This document shows, piece by piece, positions 1 to 9,800 of a DNA stretch of 64,000 nucleotides (position 1 is the stretch's first letter; every line of letters starts with the position of its first letter). The notes beneath the pieces are model-generated. The model did not search any database. It saw nothing but the letters and a program-made list of their open reading frames with translations, and was not told the origin of the DNA. This DNA is from Streptomyces sp. NBC_00258. GTDB taxonomy: Bacteria > Actinomycetota > Actinomycetes > Streptomycetales > Streptomycetaceae. The position numbers were made by a program, and so were the translations under genes. Location: positions 5,890,001-5,954,000 of the forward strand of contig NZ_CP108081.1 in the NCBI RefSeq assembly GCF_036182465.1. The letters are read 5' to 3'.

Positions 1-1658
1 ACCGCAGCCAACACCTCGGCGGCGGGCACCCGTTGGAGGGCCGCCCGGTATCGGGGGTCGGCAGCGCCGTCGTACGGGGACCGGTGCTCGTGCAATGCCG
101 ACAGAGCCCATGCCCGCGTGACCCACTCCAGACCGTCCCGGTCCCGGCGGTCGCCGCGGTCCACGTCGAGACGGGCGAGCAGCGGCTCGCCGAGCGCCAG
201 TACGCCGATATGGTCGGAGTGCCGAAGGCTCAGACCGGCGGACTCGTGCAGCACGCCGGGTGTCCTGGGGTCGTGCGGCGGCAGGCGCCGCAACACCGAG
301 TGGTAACTGCGCACCGCCCAGTCCTGGTTGAACCTGACACTGCTGCCGGCCGCGGCCAGCAGCAGCGGCACCGCGAGGCCGTCGTCGATCATCGCGCCCG
401 CCGCCGCCACATGGCCGGCCAGCCGCGGCCGCCGGGTGCCCGCCGCGGTGGCGCCCAGCCGGTCCGTCACCAGTTTGGTGATCGTGGCGTGCAACGACCG
501 CACCTCGTCGCGGGCGGGCAGCGTCCGCAGCGCCGCCGCGAGCGCGGGAACGGCGAACGCGATCCGGCCGTCCTGACCGACCGTCACCACCCGGTCCTCG
601 ACCAGCGTGTCCACCGTACGGCCGGCGGCTTGGAGCGGACCGTCCGGCGACTTCACGCGGTGCAGGTCCTCAAGCCGTACCTCGGCCTGCCCGACCAGAC
701 CGGCGAGCACGGCCGCCGCCCCGACCGTGCCGGCGTCCGGTGACGCGTCCGGCCAGCAGAGCCGGCCCAGTTCCGCGGCGTCCGCCCTGAGCCGCAGCCC
801 GCCCTCCGGCACGGTCAGGCACACCTGGCCGTCGAGTTCGAGCAGGCCGCCGCGCTCCTCCAGCGACGCGAGCACCGACAGCACGGCGGCCGGACTGCCC
901 GCCAGCGGACCCAGCGAGGCCAGCACCGCCGTCACCAGGTCGGGTTGGACGGGGCGGCCCAGCCGTCGCTCGACGAGCTCACCGACATCGGCCGACGACA
1001 GCGGCGGCAGTCCGAGCACCCGGTCGGCCGCCGCGGGCAGTTGCGCACCGGCGACGTGCCCCGGGCTCATCGGCCGGCCGGCCATCACCACCGGCACGCC
1101 CGCCGGACGGAACGTACGCAGCAACAGCCCCAGCGCGGAGGCCGTCCGGGCCGGCATCCGCTCGGCGTTGTCGAGGATCAGGGCGAAGGGGACCTCACGC
1201 GCCGCGTCCGCCAGCACCTCGCCCAAGGTGGACAGCAGGGCCACCTCGCCGCCGGGGCCGGCGGCCCGCGCCTGCACCCGGCGTACCGCGGCGACGCGCG
1301 CCGGGAGCCGCCCGTCATGCACCTTGGCGAGTACGCCGCACACGGCGTCCGTGAGAGCGGCGGTACCGTCCGCCGGACCCTCGCCGGATTCCCAGTCGAG
1401 CCGCAGGACCTTGACGCCCTCCTGGACCACCAGCTGCCGCGCCTGCTCCACCACGGCGGTCTTGCCGGTTCCGGCGCCACCGGTGACGAGCAGGGTCCGA
1501 GCCTCGGCACCGGTGGCGCGTCCGGAGGTATGTCCGGTGGCGTGTCCGGAAGCCTGCCCGGTGGCGTGTCCGGTTGCCTGCCCGGTGGTGCGTAACGCCT
1601 CGGCCACGTCCTCGACTTCGCCCTGCCGGCCGACGAGAGGTGAGGGGTGCTGCTGCAC
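1..1658 (-). CDS. LuxR-family ATPase regulator (LAL type), N-terminal part, TTA-containing
   Basis: The frame is open from a GTG at 1658 to the window edge, so the C-terminus lies outside. AAGGAG sits a few bases upstream of the GTG. About 552 residues are visible. Residues 8-18 (LVGRQGEVEDV) are the entry of an AAA domain, and GGAGTGKT is a canonical Walker A. Between them lies a low-complexity stretch of alternating ATG/ASG/HATG repeats, about 24 residues. Codon 22 (1593-1595) is TTA, the rare leucine codon read by the bldA tRNA in Streptomyces, so translation is probably tied to development. The expected C-terminal LuxR helix-turn-helix is not in the window. It is divergent from the second large regulator at 1849. 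Class is secure; the target is unknown. Confidence 0.8.
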   Translation of the reverse strand, partial: MQQHPSPLVGRQGEVEDVAEALRTTGQATGHATGQASGHATGHTSGRATGAEARTLLVTGGAGTGKTAVVEQARQLVVQEGVKVLRLDWESGEGPADGTAALTDAVCGVLAKVHDGRLPARVAAVRRVQARAAGPGGEVALLSTLGEVLADAAREVPFALILDNAERMPARTASALGLLLRTFRPAGVPVVMAGRPMSPGHVAGAQLPAAADRVLGLPPLSSADVGELVERRLGRPVQPDLVTAVLASLGPLAGSPAAVLSVLASLEERGGLLELDGQVCLTVPEGGLRLRADAAELGRLCWPDASPDAGTVGAAAVLAGLVGQAEVRLEDLHRVKSPDGPLQAAGRTVDTLVEDRVVTVGQDGRIAFAVPALAAALRTLPARDEVRSLHATITKLVTDRLGATAAGTRRPRLAGHVAAAGAMIDDGLAVPLLLAAAGSSVRFNQDWAVRSYHSVLRRLPPHDPRTPGVLHESAGLSLRHSDHIGVLALGEPLLARLDVDRGDRRDRDGLEWVTRAWALSALHEHRSPYDGAADPRYRAALQRVPAAEVLAA

Positions 1659-1848
1659 GGCGACTCCTTGTTTTCCCTTTTTCTCCATGCCGAACTGCTT
1701 CATGAGAATTGGAGTCGTCAGAATGTCCGAACAGGTCAACTTTTTATGCCGAGTTTGCCATGATTGCAGGCGCTGGACCGGGGCCCGTCCGTCGGGTCGG
1801 TCCGAGGCGGGCGCCGCCCGCCCGGTACGTGATTCGTCGAAGGTTGCG

Positions 1849-4821
1849 GTGGAGAAAGTGGCTGCTCGGACAGACACCGAGTTGGTCTTCGGCGGCACGG
1901 CCGCACGGTTCCACACTCCGGGCGAGGACCTGCTCGGCCGAACAGCCGAGTCGGACGAGACCGACCGCGGCCTCCGCGATCCGGCCGGGCCACGCCTGGT
2001 GCTCGTCCGCGGCGAACGGGGCATCGGACGCAGCGTGTTCGCGCACGCCGCCGCCGAGCGACTGCGCGCGGAAGGGATCGCGGTCCTGACGATCGCATGC
2101 GTCCCCGGTGACGACGAACATCCCCAACTGCTGGCACTGCGACTGGTCATGGCCCTGGAGGAACACCGGTCCGCCGCGACGAAACGCAGGCCCGCGCACA
2201 AGCCGGCCGCGGAAGCGCTGTCCGCCACGAAGCGCGGCGACCGGACAGCGATGGCCGAAGCACTCGCCGCCGCTCTGGCTCGACCGACCCCCGCGGTCGT
2301 ACTCGTCGACGACGCCCACCACGCCGACGCCGAGTCCCTCGCCCTGCTCGACGAGGCCGACTTCGAACGGACTCCGCCCGGCACCAGGCTGATCCTCACG
2401 GCTGTCCGCCACACCGCACCGGACAGCACACCCCCGCCCCCCGGCTCCGCCCACACCGTGGACCGGCTCACCCACAACCGGGCGGCACACACGATCGCCC
2501 TGCCACGCCTCAGCCTGGAGGACGCCACCGCCATGGTGGCGCAGCGCTTGCGGTCCGCACCCGACGCCGACCTGATGCGCCGGGTCCACGAGTTGAGCCG
2601 CGGCATCCCCGGGGCACTGGACGCCCTCCTCGTCGAATGGACGGCACAGGACGCGATCCGCACGGCCGACGGCCACGCCTTCCTCGGCACCGGTGCGCCC
2701 GTGCCACTGCTGCCGGACCACGACCGGTACGTCGCGACGCTGCGGACCCTGGAAGAGCCCTGCGGAACGGTGGCCACGGCGCTGAGCATCCTGTGGCCGC
2801 TCGGCCGACTCGCCGAGACCCTGATCGCGTCGTCGACCGGACTGCCCGCCGATGCCGTCACCACCAGCATCCGCACCCTCGTCGACGAGGGCATCCTCGA
2901 CGAACTGCCCGGCCGGAACGCCCCCTCCACGACACGCGGCTGGACATTCCGCGTACCCCTCCTGGCACACACCGTCCGCGAACGGCTGGGCCCCGTGAAG
3001 CGCAGCCACCTGTCCGCGACCGCGGTGGAAGCACTGTGGGCGGGCCGAGGGCCGGGAGGCACGGAGAACCGGGCGGGCGCCGCGAGCCCGACCGGGACCC
3101 CGGCCGACACCGGAGCCACCCCACAGGACCCACCCCCGCCCGCGCTCCTCGAAGAGGCGGACGCGCAGACCTACCTCCCCGACCGGATCGCCGACGCCGG
3201 CTTCCTGATCGACAGCGACCGCGCCGTGACGGAACTGACGGCCGCCGCACGATCGCTGTACCCCGACCTCGAACGCCGCGGAATGCTGCGGTGGCACATG
3301 GGAGCCGTCCGCCTCATCGAGGAGCAGTACGCCCGCGACCTCGCCATACTCCGGTCCGGCCAGGCCGCCTTCGGCTGCGGCGACTACCGGACGGCGGCCG
3401 AATGGCTCGTGTGCGGCCCCGCCGAGGGCCTCGACCCACAGGCGGTCCACGAGGCCGCCACCCTGATGGTGGCGTCGGCGGCCGCCGAGCAGGACTGGCC
3501 GGCCCTGTCCCGCATGGGCACCGCACTCTGGTGGGAGGGACTGCCGCTGTCCGCCATGGCCACCGTGTCCGGCCGCGTCCAGGCACTGTGGCAACTGGAG
3601 AAGTGGCAGGAGGCACTGGCCCTCATGTCTCGGACCGAGCGCGTATGGCAGGCCACCCCGGGCAGCCGAGCACTGCTGGACCTGTTCAGCAGGGTCGCGG
3701 AGTACGTACTGGGCAGCCCCGACCGGTTCACCCGCGCACTGGCCCTGCCGGAGGAACCGGGCCTGCCTCCCAACAAGGCGTTCGCGCAGAACATCGCCCA
3801 GTTCGACGTACTGCTCGGCATCGGCGACCTGCGAGGGGCAGCGAACCTGCTGTCCACCCGGGGCATGTCCCTCGAACTGCTCCCCCAGCCAAGCCGGTTC
3901 CTGTGGCACCACCTCAACGGACGGTGGGACGAGGCGCTCTCGCTGGCACGCCGGCTCCTGGTCAACGGCGGGGTCCTCAACGTGGTCCCGGGACACCATC
4001 TGCTCCCCGCCCGCACGGCGGCCGTCCTCCTCGCCCAGGGACGCACCACCAGCGCCGACCGCCTGATCAGCAGCGTGCGCGGGCAGGTCGACGGGCCGCT
4101 GGAACACATCCTGGACCACGCCGAGGCCGACGTACTGCGGACCCTCGGCGATCTCTCCCGGGCCGAGGAACTGCTGCGGCGCGGCCTTCGCGCGGCGGAC
4201 GAACGCGGATCCTTCTACGGCACCGACGAACTGCTGGCCTCGCTCGCAGAGGTACACGCGGAAGCGGGACACCCGGACCGGGCGACGGCCTGCCTGGAAC
4301 GCCTCGACCGGACGGCCGAGCAGATGAACAGCGGCCGAACGCGACTCCTGCACCTGCTGACATCGGGAAAGATCCTGGGCCCGGACTCCCCGGAAGCCCG
4401 CAAGCACCTGCACGAGGCGGTCGACCTGGCCCGCTCCCGCACCCAGCCGTTCGAAACGGCGGTCACACTCCTGGCCGCCGCACGCGCGAACGCGGCCCCG
4501 GCGGCCCTCCTGCACGAGGCGTACGAACGGTTCGGCGACCTGGACGCCACGCTGTGGCGCTTCCACACCAGGGCCGCGATGCGAGAGACCGGGCTGCCCG
4601 TACCCGGCCGCAAACAGGCCACGGCGGAGAACCAGCACCTGCTGGCCACCCTGCTCGCCGAGGGACTCACCAACCGCCAGATCGCGGGCGTACTGCGGCT
4701 CAGCGAGGACGCGGTCGCGAACCGACTGTCCCGGCTGTTCGCACGCACCGGAATGCGATCCCGCACAGCGGTCGTGACAGCCGTGCTCACGGGCAGCCCG
4801 ATGACCGCGGACCACCACTGA
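1849..4821 (+). CDS. Large LuxR-family transcriptional regulator with degenerate P-loop
   Basis: About 990 residues. The frame is open far upstream, but GC-rich coding character begins near 1849, where GTG follows GAAGG by 5 nt. An ATG at 1723 is an alternative but would add unusual codons, including a TTA. An AAA/STAND-like domain fills the N-terminal third. The Walker A position reads GERGIGRS (residues 55-62), with Arg in place of the invariant Lys; Walker B is VVLVDDAHHAD (D154, D155). A helical repeat middle is followed by a LuxR helix-turn-helix in the last 65 residues (GLTNRQIAGVLRLSEDAVAN). It is divergent from the TTA-containing homologue and 137 bp upstream of a small LuxR protein. 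The target is unknown; ATP hydrolysis may be lost. Confidence 0.82.
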   Translation: MEKVAARTDTELVFGGTAARFHTPGEDLLGRTAESDETDRGLRDPAGPRLVLVRGERGIGRSVFAHAAAERLRAEGIAVLTIACVPGDDEHPQLLALRLVMALEEHRSAATKRRPAHKPAAEALSATKRGDRTAMAEALAAALARPTPAVVLVDDAHHADAESLALLDEADFERTPPGTRLILTAVRHTAPDSTPPPPGSAHTVDRLTHNRAAHTIALPRLSLEDATAMVAQRLRSAPDADLMRRVHELSRGIPGALDALLVEWTAQDAIRTADGHAFLGTGAPVPLLPDHDRYVATLRTLEEPCGTVATALSILWPLGRLAETLIASSTGLPADAVTTSIRTLVDEGILDELPGRNAPSTTRGWTFRVPLLAHTVRERLGPVKRSHLSATAVEALWAGRGPGGTENRAGAASPTGTPADTGATPQDPPPPALLEEADAQTYLPDRIADAGFLIDSDRAVTELTAAARSLYPDLERRGMLRWHMGAVRLIEEQYARDLAILRSGQAAFGCGDYRTAAEWLVCGPAEGLDPQAVHEAATLMVASAAAEQDWPALSRMGTALWWEGLPLSAMATVSGRVQALWQLEKWQEALALMSRTERVWQATPGSRALLDLFSRVAEYVLGSPDRFTRALALPEEPGLPPNKAFAQNIAQFDVLLGIGDLRGAANLLSTRGMSLELLPQPSRFLWHHLNGRWDEALSLARRLLVNGGVLNVVPGHHLLPARTAAVLLAQGRTTSADRLISSVRGQVDGPLEHILDHAEADVLRTLGDLSRAEELLRRGLRAADERGSFYGTDELLASLAEVHAEAGHPDRATACLERLDRTAEQMNSGRTRLLHLLTSGKILGPDSPEARKHLHEAVDLARSRTQPFETAVTLLAAARANAAPAALLHEAYERFGDLDATLWRFHTRAAMRETGLPVPGRKQATAENQHLLATLLAEGLTNRQIAGVLRLSEDAVANRLSRLFARTGMRSRTAVVTAVLTGSPMTADHH

Positions 4822-4958
4822 CCCCTCCCACCCCGCTCATGCCAGATTTCCCTGTCCTTAAGGAACGAGGGGCCTCCGGGAGCGGATCGAGGCAACCACC
4901 CGTGCCACCATCAACTCCTGAACGGCATGGACCACTTGGGTTCCCGAATGGGGGGCGA

Positions 4959-5600
4959 ATGCCTCAGCAGGTACTCACGGACACCGTGCGCGTGGCGATC
5001 CACGCACCCGACGCCATCGTCCGCGCCGGACTGCTCAGCTATCTCCACAACGACCGCCGCATCCGCGAGGTCCCACCGGACAGGCTCCGCGAAGCGGACA
5101 TCATCGTGGTCACCGTGGACGTCGCCGACTCCTCCACCCTGGACCTGCTCCGCAGCCTGTGCGACAAGCCGGACGCACGGTTCGCCCTGGTGGTGGGCAA
5201 GGACTGGCACGCCGACGTCTCGGCCGCGGTCGACCGCGGGGTCCGCGCCGTCCTCTGGCGCGACTCCTTCAGCCAGGCAGCCTTCATCCGAACCCTGCAC
5301 ACCATCGCGGACGGCGGCGGAAGCCTCCCGCCCACCCTCCAGGGCACCCTGATGGAACAGGTCCGCTGGGCCCAACGCGAACTCCTCGCCCCCCGAGGCC
5401 TCACCGCATCCGGCATCAGCCCCCGCGAGGTGGACGTCCTCCGCCTGGTCGCCGAAGGCACGGAACTCGCCGAAATAGCGACGAAGCTCTCCTACTCGGA
5501 ACGCACCGTCAAATACATCCTCTACGGCGTGATGAAGCGCCTACACCTGAAAAACCGCGCCCACGCCGTCTCGTACGCAATACGAGCGGGCATCATCTGA
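4959..5600 (+). CDS. Atypical response regulator, LuxR family
   Basis: 213 residues. The start ATG at 4959 is preceded by a GGGGG stretch. The N-terminal ~125 residues have the receiver fold pattern (VRVAIHAPDAIVRAGLL), but the double-acidic pocket is altered and the conserved Lys is replaced in the LWRDS segment. Phosphorylation is therefore doubtful, and this resembles the atypical receivers of Streptomyces pathway regulators. The C-terminal 65 residues form a LuxR helix-turn-helix (ISPREVDVLRLVAEG, YSERTVKYILYGVMKRL). No sensor kinase is adjacent. It follows the large LuxR regulator in the same direction and is probably part of the same regulatory group. Confidence 0.85.
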   Translation: MPQQVLTDTVRVAIHAPDAIVRAGLLSYLHNDRRIREVPPDRLREADIIVVTVDVADSSTLDLLRSLCDKPDARFALVVGKDWHADVSAAVDRGVRAVLWRDSFSQAAFIRTLHTIADGGGSLPPTLQGTLMEQVRWAQRELLAPRGLTASGISPREVDVLRLVAEGTELAEIATKLSYSERTVKYILYGVMKRLHLKNRAHAVSYAIRAGII

Positions 5601-5770
5601 CCCACCACCGCGATCAGTGCGACTCTGCGGTACGTCAAGAGCGGATCCCACCCTTCCAGGGACACGAGACGCCGAGCGAGACACCTTCACTCCTCGCCCG
5701 CCCGCGGCTGAGGCCACGGCCCGCAGAGCGGCCACGTCCAGCGCCGTCGCCGCACCCACTGAAACAAAAA

Positions 5771-5799
5771 GCCCAGCTCAGACACTGTCTGAGCTGGGC
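5771..5799 (-). terminator. Rho-independent terminator of tRNA-Thr
   Basis: Perfect 14-bp inverted repeat (GCCCAGCTCAGACA) around a single C. On the minus strand it is followed by TTTTTG. It starts 6 nt after the CCA end of the tRNA. Confidence 0.9.
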
Positions 5800-5805
5800 T
5801 TGGAG

Positions 5806-5884
5806 TGGAGCCCCCTGTCGGATTCGAACCGACGACCTGCTGTTTACAAGACAGCCGCTCTGGGCCGGACTGAGCTAAGGAGGC
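5806..5884 (-). tRNA. tRNA-Thr (anticodon TGT)
   Basis: The acceptor stem pairs GCCTCCT with AGGGGGC, and the 3' CCA is encoded. The anticodon stem GCTGT/ACAGC encloses CTTGTAA, giving anticodon TGT. The T-arm is GTCGG-TTCGAAT-CCGAC. The D-loop is long (11 nt), giving 79 nt in total with CCA. A strong terminator follows immediately. Confidence 0.95.
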
Positions 5885-6057
5885 ATCGCGTACTACAACG
5901 CCGCACACGAAGGCGGCTCCACTGTACACAGACCCCCTCGTCCCGATCCACGAAGTTGCCCTGTCAGGGGCCTCGAAAACCATGCGTAACCACCCGCGCA
6001 CCCGTTCGTTGAACGGACTGACGTGCTGTTCCGAATATCGGACTGCGAGGGGGGCTC

Positions 6058-7458
6058 GTGGAGGAGTCGGCGGAGAAGCCGAGGCCAGTGAAAGGTGTCC
6101 AGGCCGAGCGCATCAAGCGTGAGGAACTCGGCATCGAAGACCGCCGCAAGCACGAGGGCCGCAAGGCGACTCCCCTGAAGAGTCATGCCAAGGAGACCGG
6201 CTCCCACCATCGTGTCTACCGGTTCCGCTTCTATCCGACTGAGTCGCAGGCCGAGCAGTTGGGGAAGACGTTCGGTGCTTGCCGGTGGGTCTACAACGAG
6301 GGGCTGGCCCTGCGGTCGGGAGCCTGGGAGCAGCACCGGGTGAGGGTGGGTTTCGCGGAGACGTGTCGGGCGCTGACGGGTTGGAAGCGGGCCGAGGAGA
6401 GGGCGTGGCTCAAGGAGGTGTCCTCGACGGTGTTGCAGCAGTCCCTGCGGCATCTCGATCAGGCGTTCACGCGGTTCATCAAGGGGGTGGCGAAGTATCC
6501 GAAGCGGAGGAAGAAGCAGCGGTCGCGGGATGCGGCGACGTATGTGCGTACGGGGTTCAGATGGGTCGAGGATCCCGAGCGGCGGGGAACGGGCCTGATC
6601 ACGCTCGCCAAGCAGTCCGGGCCGTTGGACGTCCGCTGGTCCAGGGCGCTTCCCGCGGGGGTTGTTCCGGTCCGGTTGTCGGTGACGCGGGACCGGGCCG
6701 GTCGGTATTTCGTGTCCGTGCTCGTGGAGGAGCGTATGACGGCGTTGCCTGCTGTCTTCCTGTCGGGTTCGCGGGAGCCGAAGGCGGTCGGGCTGGACTT
6801 GGGGCTGGCGTCCTTGGTGACGCTGGATGACGGTACGAAGCTGGACCATCCGCGGCTGCTGAAGCGGTACGCGGAGAAGTTGGCGCGGTTGCAGCGGGAG
6901 CTGCACAAGAAGGTGAGGGGATCGAGGAACCGGGAGAAGGTCAGGCAGAAGATCGCCCGCCTCTACGCGCTCATCGGTGACGTACGCAGAGACATGCTGG
7001 ACCAGTTCACGACCCGCCTCGTGCGCGAGAACCAAGTGCTCGTGGTGGAGGATCTGTCCATCGTGACCCTGTTGCGTCCGGCTCGCGGAAAGGGCCGTCG
7101 GCGCAAGGCGAGGCTGAGCCAGGCGATCATCGACGCCGGGTGGGGTGAGCTGTTGCGGCAGCTGCGGTACAAGTGCGAGTGGTACGGCCGCACGTTGGTG
7201 GTCGTCGACCGTTTCTTCCCCTCCACTCGGAGGTGCTCGGCGTGTCATGTGAAGGGCCCGAAGCTTGATGTATCCGTCCGGGAGTGGGCGTGTGCCGAGT
7301 GCGGCGCGGTGCACGACCGGGACGTGAACGCGGCGGTGAATCTGCGGGATGAGGGGATGCGCCTGTATTGGCTGGTGGCATCCGCGCTGCCTCCGGACCG
7401 ACAGCCTCCGGCCGTAATCAAGGCTTCGGAGTTGGAGAAGTGTCTGCTGGCCGCGTAG
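6058..7458 (+). CDS. TnpB-family RNA-guided nuclease (IS605/IS1341 OrfB type), no tnpA
   Basis: 466 residues from a GTG after GAGGGGGG. The RuvC-like triad is complete: D247 (AVGLDLGLASLV), E331 (VLVVEDLSI) and D422 (VHDRDVNAAVNL). A four-cysteine zinc ribbon is formed by C393, C396, C412 and C415. An N-terminal basic segment HHRVYRFRFYPTESQ starts near residue 54, the usual TnpB start. The 50 residues before it are a charged extension and may be mis-started, but no later in-frame start fits. TnpB proteins are small guide-RNA-directed endonucleases carried by IS200/IS605-type elements. No Y1 or serine transposase gene is present, so the element is a TnpB-only derivative that needs TnpA in trans. 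It lies between tRNA-Thr and msiK. Confidence 0.88.
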   Translation: MEESAEKPRPVKGVQAERIKREELGIEDRRKHEGRKATPLKSHAKETGSHHRVYRFRFYPTESQAEQLGKTFGACRWVYNEGLALRSGAWEQHRVRVGFAETCRALTGWKRAEERAWLKEVSSTVLQQSLRHLDQAFTRFIKGVAKYPKRRKKQRSRDAATYVRTGFRWVEDPERRGTGLITLAKQSGPLDVRWSRALPAGVVPVRLSVTRDRAGRYFVSVLVEERMTALPAVFLSGSREPKAVGLDLGLASLVTLDDGTKLDHPRLLKRYAEKLARLQRELHKKVRGSRNREKVRQKIARLYALIGDVRRDMLDQFTTRLVRENQVLVVEDLSIVTLLRPARGKGRRRKARLSQAIIDAGWGELLRQLRYKCEWYGRTLVVVDRFFPSTRRCSACHVKGPKLDVSVREWACAECGAVHDRDVNAAVNLRDEGMRLYWLVASALPPDRQPPAVIKASELEKCLLAA

Positions 7459-7600
7459 TCGGGCTGGTGTGCGGTACGGACCGACGGGCCGTCGGCCGGA
7501 ATGCCTGTGGAGCCTGCGTGAGACCGTGCGTGACGGCGGGGTAGCCCGTTGTTCGTCGGCAGCGGCTGTGAAGCGGGAAGCCCTGGCAAGGTCAAAAGTG
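7390..7600 (+). ncRNA. Candidate omega/reRNA and right end of the tnpB element
   Basis: TnpB guide RNAs span the 3' end of tnpB and the element's right end. Here the 140 nt after the stop are non-coding, GC-rich and foldable, and contain a segment ending GAAGCGGGAAGCCC that resembles right ends of this family. A guide would begin just downstream, near 7590-7605. The exact end was not determined from sequence alone. Confidence 0.3.
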
Positions 7601-7653
7601 AGTTGCTCTGCCACGATCGAAAATTTCCTCGAACTTCATCGCCCTCGGAGTAC

Positions 7654-7683
7654 TGACAGAACGTGTGAACGCGAGGTAGCGTC
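7654..7683 (+). promoter_or_regulatory. Putative msiK promoter
   Basis: CTGACA (7654-7659) and TAGCGT (7678-7683), separated by 18 bp, resemble -35 and -10 boxes. They lie about 115 nt upstream of msiK. Confidence 0.35.
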
Positions 7684-7702
7684 CTGAACCAGTCCGCTCA
7701 TG

Positions 7703-7714
7703 TGGACTACACCA
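7703..7714. promoter_or_regulatory. DasR-like operator (dre) upstream of msiK
   Basis: TGGACTACACCA matches 10 of 12 positions of the palindromic dre core TGGTCTAGACCA. DasR, the GlcNAc-responsive GntR regulator of Streptomyces, is known to act on sugar-uptake genes. The site lies 20 nt downstream of the putative promoter, in the leader of msiK. Confidence 0.45.
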
Positions 7715-7797
7715 CTACGGACCGTTCCGTAGCGGTCACACCACCTTTACAACGGATCGTCCGGCACGTTCCTGCCGGTGAAGGGGGCCTACGACCC

Positions 7798-8934
<1,137 letters not shown>

Positions 8935-8995
8935 CCGAGTCGGTGGAGCCGGCCGGGCCCGACCCGGCCGATCCCGGAGATTTCACCCAGGTTGA

Positions 8996-9033
8996 CGAAG
9001 AAGGCCCCGCAGCAGCCTGCGGGGCCTTCTTCG
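8996..9033 (+). terminator. msiK terminator
   Basis: Perfect 17-bp inverted repeat (CGAAGAAGGCCCCGCAG) with a 4-nt loop, starting 61 nt after the msiK stop. Followed by TTGTC. Confidence 0.88.
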
Positions 9034-9170
9034 TTGTCGACAAATACCCCGGCAGAACGGGCATTTCGATACCCGTACGTCAACATCAAACTCGAAAACG
9101 ACGGTTTACCCGTCCCCCGAATTGATTACTAAATGTCGCCAAATCATCACCCCGCGCTACCCTCACTCGC

Positions 9171-9653
9171 GTGAAGCACTCCACTAACCACTCGACGCGA
9201 AACGGCCGTGGTCCCGCCGGCCGACCGACACGGCACGGCCGCGGTCCGGCCCGCCGCATCGGTCGTACTCTCGCCCTCGTTCTGCCCGTCGTCCTGGTGC
9301 TCTCCGGGACGCTCGCGGTCACCCGAGTCAACTGGTCGGGAAACAGCTCCTCGACGTCGGTGCTCGCCGCATCCGCCGAGGACGTCTCCCGACGCGCCCC
9401 GTCCCGCGCCCCGCAGGACGTGCTGCGCGACAAGCTCCTCCTCGAACTCCAGGAGAAGAGCCCAGGCGTGGCCCTCACCCACCTCCAGGAGGCGGTGAAC
9501 GGCCGTCCGTCGCTCGCCAGGCACTGCGCGTCCATCGCCCGCGCCCTGGGCCGCGCCGCCGTCCGCGCCTACGGCCCGACCCGAGCCCAGTCGTTCGCCC
9601 GCCCGGTCTGCGACACGTCCTTCGCCACGGGCGTGGCAGCCCAGCACACCTGA
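9171..9653 (+). CDS. Conserved membrane-anchored protein of unknown function
   Basis: 160 residues from a GTG. There is no Shine-Dalgarno, and TACCCT ends 7 nt before the start, so the mRNA is probably leaderless. An Arg-rich N-terminus is followed by one hydrophobic segment (LALVLPVVLVLSGTLAV, about residues 34-50), then a mostly polar domain that would be extracytoplasmic. The end reads RHCASIARALGRAAVRAYG ... CDTSFATGVA. The pattern of a Cys with a Gly-Arg-Ala-Ala motif about ten residues later and a second Cys near the end recalls CH..aH.lGraa..y..C repeats of unknown function. It lies between msiK and a nucleotidyltransferase, with a GC-rich hairpin after it. Confidence 0.75.
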   Translation: MKHSTNHSTRNGRGPAGRPTRHGRGPARRIGRTLALVLPVVLVLSGTLAVTRVNWSGNSSSTSVLAASAEDVSRRAPSRAPQDVLRDKLLLELQEKSPGVALTHLQEAVNGRPSLARHCASIARALGRAAVRAYGPTRAQSFARPVCDTSFATGVAAQHT

Positions 9654-9667
9654 GCCGCCAGGAGGGC

Positions 9668-9708
9668 CCGCGCCCCCAAAGGGGCGCGGGGAACTGCGCG
9701 ACCAGCCC
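9668..9708 (+). repeat. GC-rich palindromic intergenic repeat, copy 1
   Basis: CCCGCGCCCCC - AAA - GGGGCGCGGG forms a hairpin, and the sequence continues GAACTGCGCGACCAGCC. The same core recurs at 12419, 21979 (inverted), 38020, 42229 (inverted) and 61987. It probably terminates the upstream gene. Confidence 0.8.
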
Positions 9709-9800
9709 TCACCGACCCGCAGATCCCCACCCCGCGCAGCCCCGCAACCCCGCAGACGCCCACCCGCAAATCCCGCGGGGCGCCACGTACAGTTCGGGTC

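Noticed and set aside
1501..1590. Tandem-looking GGTGGCGTGTCCGG repeats suspected as CRISPR or binding sites
   Set aside because: They are in-frame codons for a low-complexity protein segment (HATG repeats); no spacers of constant length. No CRISPR array was seen anywhere in the window.
607..1848. Upstream extension of the large LuxR gene into a 1404-residue frame
   Set aside because: The segment is antisense to the minus-strand LuxR gene, Ser/Arg-rich and without coding bias; the start at 1849 fits domain layout.
1744..4818. Long minus-strand frame (1024 residues) opposite the LuxR gene
   Set aside because: Pure mirror frame of a high-GC gene; no domain, low-complexity Gly/Arg composition.
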